Below are positions 58,233 through 64,000 of a stretch of DNA of 64,000 bases, one piece after another. The stretch's first letter is position 1. Every line of letters starts with the position of its first letter. The stretch is from Candidatus Thiodiazotropha sp. LNASS1 (lineage in GTDB: Bacteria > Pseudomonadota > Gammaproteobacteria > Chromatiales > Chromatiaceae), in assembly GCF_964212655.1 (NCBI RefSeq), contig NZ_OZ156465.1, positions 1,736,001-1,800,000 of the forward strand. Reading direction: 5' to 3'. The translations under genes were made by a program, and so were the position numbers. Under the pieces are notes generated by a model. That model had not been told where the DNA came from. It made no database searches and was given only the letters and a program-made list of their open reading frames with translations.

Positions 58233-59200
58233 GCGCCTCCTATCGACACTCCACCTATCTACCCTGGTACACGGCATCCGCCGACGAGCGGCGATTTCAG
58301 ATCATTGCCCTGGTGGTACTCATCATTGCACTGCTTTCAGGCACCATTGTACCGATGATCGAGCTGCCGGAAAAAGAGCGCTTCAAGAAACAGACCCTGC
58401 CGCCCCGGTTGGCGAGACTGATCCTTGAGCAGAAGAAAGAGCCGCCGAAACCAAAGAAGATCGTCAAGAAGAAGCTGCCGGAACCCGAGAAGAAGAAACC
58501 GGAGAAGAAGAAGCCGGAAGAGAAGAAGAAACCCGAACCGCAAAAGCCGCCGGAAAAGCAGGTGGCGAAGAAAAAGCCGACTAAAGAGGACGCGCGTAAG
58601 AAAGCGGCAAGCGCGGGCCTGCTTGCCTTTGCCGATCAATTGGCGGACCTGCGCGAAGAACAGATCGAATCGAGTGTCAAGGGTGTACAGAAACTATCGA
58701 CCACCGGTAAGAAGACATACCGCAGCCAACGTTCGATCATCTCGTCCGGTGTCGCCAGTGGAAGTGGCGGGATCAATACCGCAGCCCTGAGCAGTGAGAC
58801 GGGAGGCGCCGGACTCTCGGGACGTCGAACGACCGAGGTGCAGAGTAGCGCCATCAGTGAGGAGACAAAAGCGGCGGCCCGTGGAAAGGGCAAAGGCAAG
58901 AATTTCAAAGGGAATCGTACCCGTGAAGAGATACAGGTGGTCTTCGATCAGAACAAAGGGGCTGTCTACGCGCTCTACAATCGCGCCTTGCGGAAAGACC
59001 CCACACTGCGCGGCAAGGTAGTGTTGGAGTTGACGATAACACCTGCCGGAAAGGTAACCAAGTGCGTCATACTTTCATCCGAGTTGAACGATACAAAACT
59101 GGAACGTAAGCTGGTGTCACGTATCAAGCTGTTTAAGTTTCCCGCCAAGGACGTAGATACCGCGGTGGTCTCCTATCCCATCGATTTTCTGCCCTCTTGA
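58229..59200 (+). CDS. TonB-like protein with AgmX/PglI C-terminal domain
   Basis: A 323-residue protein starting at GTG. A cytoplasmic start and one membrane helix (about 23-44) are followed by a lysine/proline/glutamate-rich spacer (about 66-125), as in TonB, which can span the periplasm. The C-terminal domain (about 222-323, EIQVVFDQNKGAVYALYNRA, then KVVLELTITPAGKV) matches the AgmX/PglI domain known from Myxococcus gliding. It is the final gene of the operon and the likely output of the ExbB/ExbD motor. Confidence 0.88.
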   Translation: MSASYRHSTYLPWYTASADERRFQIIALVVLIIALLSGTIVPMIELPEKERFKKQTLPPRLARLILEQKKEPPKPKKIVKKKLPEPEKKKPEKKKPEEKKKPEPQKPPEKQVAKKKPTKEDARKKAASAGLLAFADQLADLREEQIESSVKGVQKLSTTGKKTYRSQRSIISSGVASGSGGINTAALSSETGGAGLSGRRTTEVQSSAISEETKAAARGKGKGKNFKGNRTREEIQVVFDQNKGAVYALYNRALRKDPTLRGKVVLELTITPAGKVTKCVILSSELNDTKLERKLVSRIKLFKFPAKDVDTAVVSYPIDFLPS

Positions 59201-59372
59201 TGCATCGATTATCCACCTGCAACAGCATTTCGCTTTGCAGGCGGTTGATGATTTCTGGTTTACTCAACAACCACTAGTCAAATGGCGAACGGGCTGAATA
59301 AAGCAAGCCGCAAACGAACGCTATTCACCGCAAAAAGCGCAAATATATCCGCTATGGAATTCCGAAAAAAAT

Positions 59373-60365
59373 ATGTGGAATATTCTTAATCACCTCCCGC
59401 TATTGATAGCGGTCTCCTGTTGCGCTCTGTTTCAACCGCTGCACGCAGCCTGGATCAGCGGAGAGGAGGCGATCATGGGTACCAAGGTTAACGTACAACT
59501 CTGGCACCTGGACAAGAGAGAGGGCGAAGCGGCGGTTCAAGCAGTCATTGAGGAGTTTCAACGCCTGGATCACAAACTGAGCCCCTATATCGAACACAGT
59601 GAACTGGCTATCGTCAATCGTGTGGCTGCAAGCAAACCTGTAGTGATTTCGGAGGAGTTCTACCGCCTTCTCGAGGCCTCCCTCGAATATTCTAAGCTGA
59701 CCAAAGGCGCTTTCGATATCACCTTCGCCTCGATTGGGCACCGTTACGACTATCGTAAGGGAATAAAGCCAAACAATTCGACGATCGACCGTACCCTGCC
59801 CCTGATTGACTACCGCAATATTAGACTGGTCGCGGATAACCGCACGGTCTCGTTCGAGAAGCCAGGCGTGCGCATCGACCTCGGCGGCATCGCCAAAGGC
59901 TACGCCGTCGACCAGGGCATCGAACTGCTGCGGCAGAGAGGCATTGAACATGCACTGATCAGCGCCGGCGGAGACAGCCGCCTGCTGGGCGACCACCGTG
60001 GCAGGCCATGGCATATCGGCATCCAGGCGCCAAGGGATAAAGCACGCATGGCCGCCATGCTACCCCTTGTCGATAACGCCATCTCCACCTCAGGTGATTA
60101 CGAACGCTTCTTCGAACGCGACGGCATACGCTACCACCATATCATCAGTCCCAAAACCGGACGTTCCGCCGACACCCTGCAAAGCGTCACCATCATCGGC
60201 CCCAATGCAACACGCACCGACGCCTTATCCACCAGCGTCTTCGTGCTTGGCGCTGAAAAAGGAATGGCGCTGATCAATCGTCTGCAGGATGTCGATGCCG
60301 TGATCATCGACAAAGATGGGAAGATGAATACTTCGGATGGCTTTGCAGATGCGGATTCACAATAA
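59373..60365 (+). CDS. apbE: FAD:protein FMN transferase
   Basis: A 330-residue exported ApbE-family protein. After the signal peptide (about 5-26) it shows the family motifs DLGGIAKGYAVD, ISAGGDSRLLG and HHIISPKTGRSAD. It attaches FMN to Ser/Thr of secreted proteins using FAD. It probably belongs functionally with DUF3570, DUF4266 and TlpA at the other end of the island. No obvious flavinylation motif (DxxS/TGAT) was found in the island proteins I read. Confidence 0.92.
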   Translation: MWNILNHLPLLIAVSCCALFQPLHAAWISGEEAIMGTKVNVQLWHLDKREGEAAVQAVIEEFQRLDHKLSPYIEHSELAIVNRVAASKPVVISEEFYRLLEASLEYSKLTKGAFDITFASIGHRYDYRKGIKPNNSTIDRTLPLIDYRNIRLVADNRTVSFEKPGVRIDLGGIAKGYAVDQGIELLRQRGIEHALISAGGDSRLLGDHRGRPWHIGIQAPRDKARMAAMLPLVDNAISTSGDYERFFERDGIRYHHIISPKTGRSADTLQSVTIIGPNATRTDALSTSVFVLGAEKGMALINRLQDVDAVIIDKDGKMNTSDGFADADSQ

Positions 60366-60808
60366 ACCTTGCACCGGATTTATTGAATGATTTTCGCGAA
60401 TCCTAAACATCATAGATAAAAGCACAGTTACGGATTACATATCACAACGCATTAACAAAAAGATGCATACCCTACACCTGACCCGAGTGATCGCCCTTAC
60501 AGCAGGGACATAGAAAGAAATGTCAAAACTATGGATTCAGAAGAGCTTGTTGAGATAATGAGCGGAGAAGGAGAACAAATTCTGACTGAGGAGGAAGAAG
60601 CATGGTCGCAGGAACCAATCCTTCCGGTGTGTTTTTCTCACTATATCACTCAATTGAAATTGAGCCCGTAGGGTATGGCACTGTAATTACCTTATTTCAA
60701 GTTCCGCCAGATCCTAAATATTAGATTGAGCTTTGTAGCAGTGAAGATATAGAGGTACATCAAAATGCAATATAAAAACTCAGCACATAACGATGGGCTA
60801 CACCGATC
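60366..60808. other. Intergenic region after apbE
   Basis: About 440 bases. It contains an acidic 46-codon open frame at 60531-60671 (EELVEIMSGEGEQILTEEEE, then AWSQEPILPVCFSHYITQL), too short and isolated to call with confidence. No hairpin terminator was noted. Confidence 0.4.
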
Positions 60809-61417
60809 ATGAAAAACATTACATTTTCTCTTTCTTTGATAGTCACTACATCGTTAATGTTTACCGCCTGTGGCGGTGATGTCGAACCACCTCATCGAAA
60901 CCCTTCACAACAACAGTTCACCCAACCACCGCAAGCCATTTCGCTGCCACTGAAAAATCCGAGCTTCGAACAATCTGATCAATACCTAGAAGGCTGGGGC
61001 TTTTCCCAGCATGCGGGAGAACAGGCGTACGCAGTATCCATCGACACAGCTGACAGTACCGATGGCAAAAACAGCTACCGTATCGAACGCAAGCTGGTTC
61101 AGGCCTGGGGGATGATCTATCAATGGTTACCGCTTGATAATGCCACGGGAAAATCCATCATACTGACCGCCATGATCAAAAGCGAAAACCTGGGTCCGGA
61201 TGGATTCGACATCAATCTGGTGTTTCGAAAAGCCAACCGAAAAGTCATTGGAAAGATCGGTACAGAAGCAATTACAGGCACCAATAACTGGCAACGGATT
61301 GTAGTTACAGGCGTTATCCCTGCCGATACGGCTCATTTGCAGATTACAGCAGTGTTAAATGACGCTGGTACTGCTTGGCTGGATGATGTTCGGGTTAGCA
61401 TCACCGATGAGAATTGA
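60809..61417 (+). CDS. Lipoprotein with a carbohydrate-binding-like domain
   Basis: A 202-residue lipoprotein with lipobox FTAC. Residues about 45-200 form a beta-sandwich resembling CBM4/9 (LKNPSFEQSDQYLEGWGFSQ, then AWLDDVRV), so glycan binding is possible. It is the last gene of the island before tgt and is not clearly tied to an operon. Confidence 0.75.
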   Translation: MKNITFSLSLIVTTSLMFTACGGDVEPPHRNPSQQQFTQPPQAISLPLKNPSFEQSDQYLEGWGFSQHAGEQAYAVSIDTADSTDGKNSYRIERKLVQAWGMIYQWLPLDNATGKSIILTAMIKSENLGPDGFDINLVFRKANRKVIGKIGTEAITGTNNWQRIVVTGVIPADTAHLQITAVLNDAGTAWLDDVRVSITDEN

Positions 61418-61504
61418 TGCCCAGCTGGGGTATCAACTCCAATTAGCTCTCGATAGTTATTAGTCTACCAAGCAATGTGTAGATGATGCATATACTAGGG
61501 CCTG

Positions 61505-62650
<1,146 letters not shown>

Positions 62651-62719
62651 TCAGAGGCGAGCCGGATCACCGGACTTTGTTAAATTTTGTGATGGCATTG
62701 GGGTTTTCCCTAATCAATC

Positions 62720-62748
62720 TTGACAGTCCCATAATTATATTAGAAAAT
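62720..62748 (+). promoter_or_regulatory. Candidate promoter for an intergenic small RNA
   Basis: A perfect -35 box TTGACA (62720-62725) and GAAAAT (62743-62748, 4 of 6 matches to -10) are spaced by 17 bases. The predicted start, near 62755, falls just before a hairpin. Confidence 0.5.
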
Positions 62749-62754
62749 GTTTAT

Positions 62755-62841
62755 GTGCTGATCATTTATCAGCATTTTTCACTCCTCCATCCTCCTTTGG
62801 TGGATATATTCAGCGCGGCACCCCTGCCGCGCTTTTTTTTT
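62755..62841 (+). ncRNA. Candidate small RNA between tgt and queA
   Basis: About 87 nucleotides. A perfect 7-bp hairpin TGCTGAT/ATCAGCA (62756-62774) is followed by a C-rich single-stranded stretch (CTCCTCCATCCTCC, 62782-62795) that could pair with Shine-Dalgarno sequences, a TCCTCC/GGTGGA stem and a strong terminator. It is transcribed opposite to tgt and queA. Structure and promoter are inferred; no family is recognised. Confidence 0.5.
62812..62841 (+). terminator. Strong Rho-independent terminator
   Basis: AGCGCGGCA and TGCCGCGCT form a 9-bp stem with a CCCC loop, followed by a run of nine Ts (62833-62841). The T-run is on the plus strand, so it ends plus-strand transcription, although the neighbouring genes are on the minus strand. 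Confidence 0.9.
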
Positions 62842-62842
62842 A

Positions 62843-63880
62843 TCATCTTGATTCCCCTGCAGGTGTCAGGAACATCGCATCACCATAGCTGAAAAAACGG
62901 TAACGTTTTTCAATCGCATGCTGATAGGCCTTCATGATGCGATCATATCCGGCAAAGGCCGCCACCAGCATCAGCAAGGTGGACTGGGGCAGATGAAAGT
63001 TTGTGATCATTGCATCGACACTGCGAAACCGGTAACCCGGTTTGATGAAGAGTCGGGTATCACCCTGATAGGGCTCAATCGTTCCGTTACCCGAGGCCGC
63101 CTCAAGACTCCGCACGCATGTCGTGCCGACAGCCACCACACGCCCCCCCCTTTCGCGTGAGTCAACAACCTTTTGGCAGACTGCTTCGTCAACCTCAATA
63201 TACTCCCTGTGCATGATATGCTCATCCAGGTTGCTAACCCTGACCGGCTGGAAGGTTCCGGCACCCACATGCAGGGTCACAGTCGCAAGATCGACCCCCA
63301 TATCCTTGAGTCTATCCAACATTTCATGGTCGAAATGCAAACCCGCGGTGGGTGCGGCCACCGCACCGGGCTTCTGTGCAAAAACAGTTTGGTAACGCTC
63401 TACATCGACTGGTCTGTCACTACGATCGATATAAGGAGGCAATGGCATATGACCGTGCTTATCCATCACATGGTAGAAGTCGTCGGTCATGGTTCGAAGC
63501 AAATACAGATTGCCTTCTCGTCCCGTGACCTCCACTGTGTGATCACTGTCGACCAGTTTAATTCTAGAACCGGTCTTGGGTGTTTTACTGGTGCGAATAT
63601 GTGCCATCGCCAATCCCGGCTCCAGGATACGTTCAATCAATATTTCGACCTTGCCACCGCTCAATTTATTTCCATAGAGCCGTGCGCGCATCACCCGCGT
63701 ATCATTCAGCACCAACAGATCCCCAGGCTGTAGTAGTGAAGGAAGATCAGTGAACATCAGATCCTTCGGCCCCGTCTCCCCCTGTAACAATCCAAGCAGG
63801 CGACTTCCGCTACGTTGCGTATGCGGAAACTGAGCGATAAGCTCCTCGGGTAAGTGGTAATCAAAGTCGGATAGCTGCAT
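62843..63880 (-). CDS. queA: S-adenosylmethionine:tRNA ribosyltransferase-isomerase QueA
   Basis: About 345 residues from the ATG at 63880, where the product begins QLSDFDYHLPEELIAQFP like other QueA proteins; a longer frame starts at 63922. It converts preQ1-tRNA to epoxyqueuosine. The motifs GLHFDHEML, VGAGTFQPVR and TNFHLPQSTLLMLV are present. It precedes tgt in the same direction with a 225-base gap that contains the candidate small RNA. Confidence 0.96.
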   Translation of the reverse strand: MQLSDFDYHLPEELIAQFPHTQRSGSRLLGLLQGETGPKDLMFTDLPSLLQPGDLLVLNDTRVMRARLYGNKLSGGKVEILIERILEPGLAMAHIRTSKTPKTGSRIKLVDSDHTVEVTGREGNLYLLRTMTDDFYHVMDKHGHMPLPPYIDRSDRPVDVERYQTVFAQKPGAVAAPTAGLHFDHEMLDRLKDMGVDLATVTLHVGAGTFQPVRVSNLDEHIMHREYIEVDEAVCQKVVDSRERGGRVVAVGTTCVRSLEAASGNGTIEPYQGDTRLFIKPGYRFRSVDAMITNFHLPQSTLLMLVAAFAGYDRIMKAYQHAIEKRYRFFSYGDAMFLTPAGESR

Positions 63881-64000
63881 AGCGCGCGGATAGTAGCACG
63901 TCACGTGAATGCGGTGAATCATTCACTTTTCCGCAATCTGGCATTATTATCAACCATTGGCCTTATTCTGAGTAAGGATTAGGGAGACATTCAGAGCCTC

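Noticed and set aside
58470-58600. Lysine/proline/glutamate-rich low-complexity stretch as a nucleotide repeat
   Set aside because: It is the coding spacer of the TonB-like protein, normal for that family.
62677-62892. 71-codon open frame between tgt and queA
   Set aside because: It reads through a strong terminator and into the end of queA; a small RNA explains the region better.

Overview
The window reads as a chromosome segment of a free-living or symbiotic gammaproteobacterium, probably related to Chromatiales/Sedimenticola-type sulfur oxidisers. That placement is an inference from gene families and gene order; no sulfur-oxidation gene is present to prove it. The order queA-tgt ... yajC-secD-secF, suhB (inverted), trmJ-cysE-iscR-iscS-iscU-iscA-hscB-hscA-fdx-iscX matches the block known from Pseudomonas-like genomes, with one large interruption. 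No rRNA, tRNA, CRISPR array, transposase or integrase was seen.

Layout. 1-5.6 kb: partial PilZ/DUF1631 protein, PBP1b (mrcB) and a secreted dihaem cytochrome c. 5.6-18.5 kb: a proteobacterial dedicated sortase system. On the minus strand lie an OmpA-like protein (pdsO), a VIT/vWA target ending in an LPQTA sorting signal, the sortase, a class I glutamine amidotransferase and an L,D-transpeptidase. On the plus strand lie the dedicated response regulator (pdsR) and histidine kinase (pdsS). A three-gene cassette (periplasmic PBP-like protein, beta-barrel porin, GGDEF/EAL protein) sits between the two halves. 18.6-23.6 kb: a small membrane protein, a CxxCH-bearing GGDEF/EAL protein, a membrane-anchored TIR protein and a glycine-repeat PEP-CTERM protein. 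23.7-36.1 kb: the ISC iron-sulfur cluster operon, cysE, trmJ, suhB and secF-secD-yajC.

36.1-61.5 kb: about 25 kb placed between yajC and tgt, which are normally neighbours. It encodes almost only envelope proteins: DUF3570 and DUF4266 proteins with a TlpA thioredoxin; two small beta-barrels; three secreted or lipid-anchored proteins with CxxCH motifs (one HzsA-like, one with LamG); a Tat-exported DUF1501-like protein; Lgt; a DUF3187 barrel; an overlapping operon of TPR proteins, ExbB, two ExbDs and an AgmX/TonB-like protein; ApbE; and a carbohydrate-binding-like lipoprotein. I read it as a candidate trans-envelope machine that couples the proton-motive force to a lipoprotein- and haem-rich outer surface. 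This is the best candidate for an undescribed system here.

61.5-64 kb: tgt and queA (queuosine), with a candidate small RNA in the gap between them. Other notable signals are a perfect 13-bp terminator-like hairpin just before the hscB start codon and an Asp-to-Asn change in one of the two ExbD proteins.
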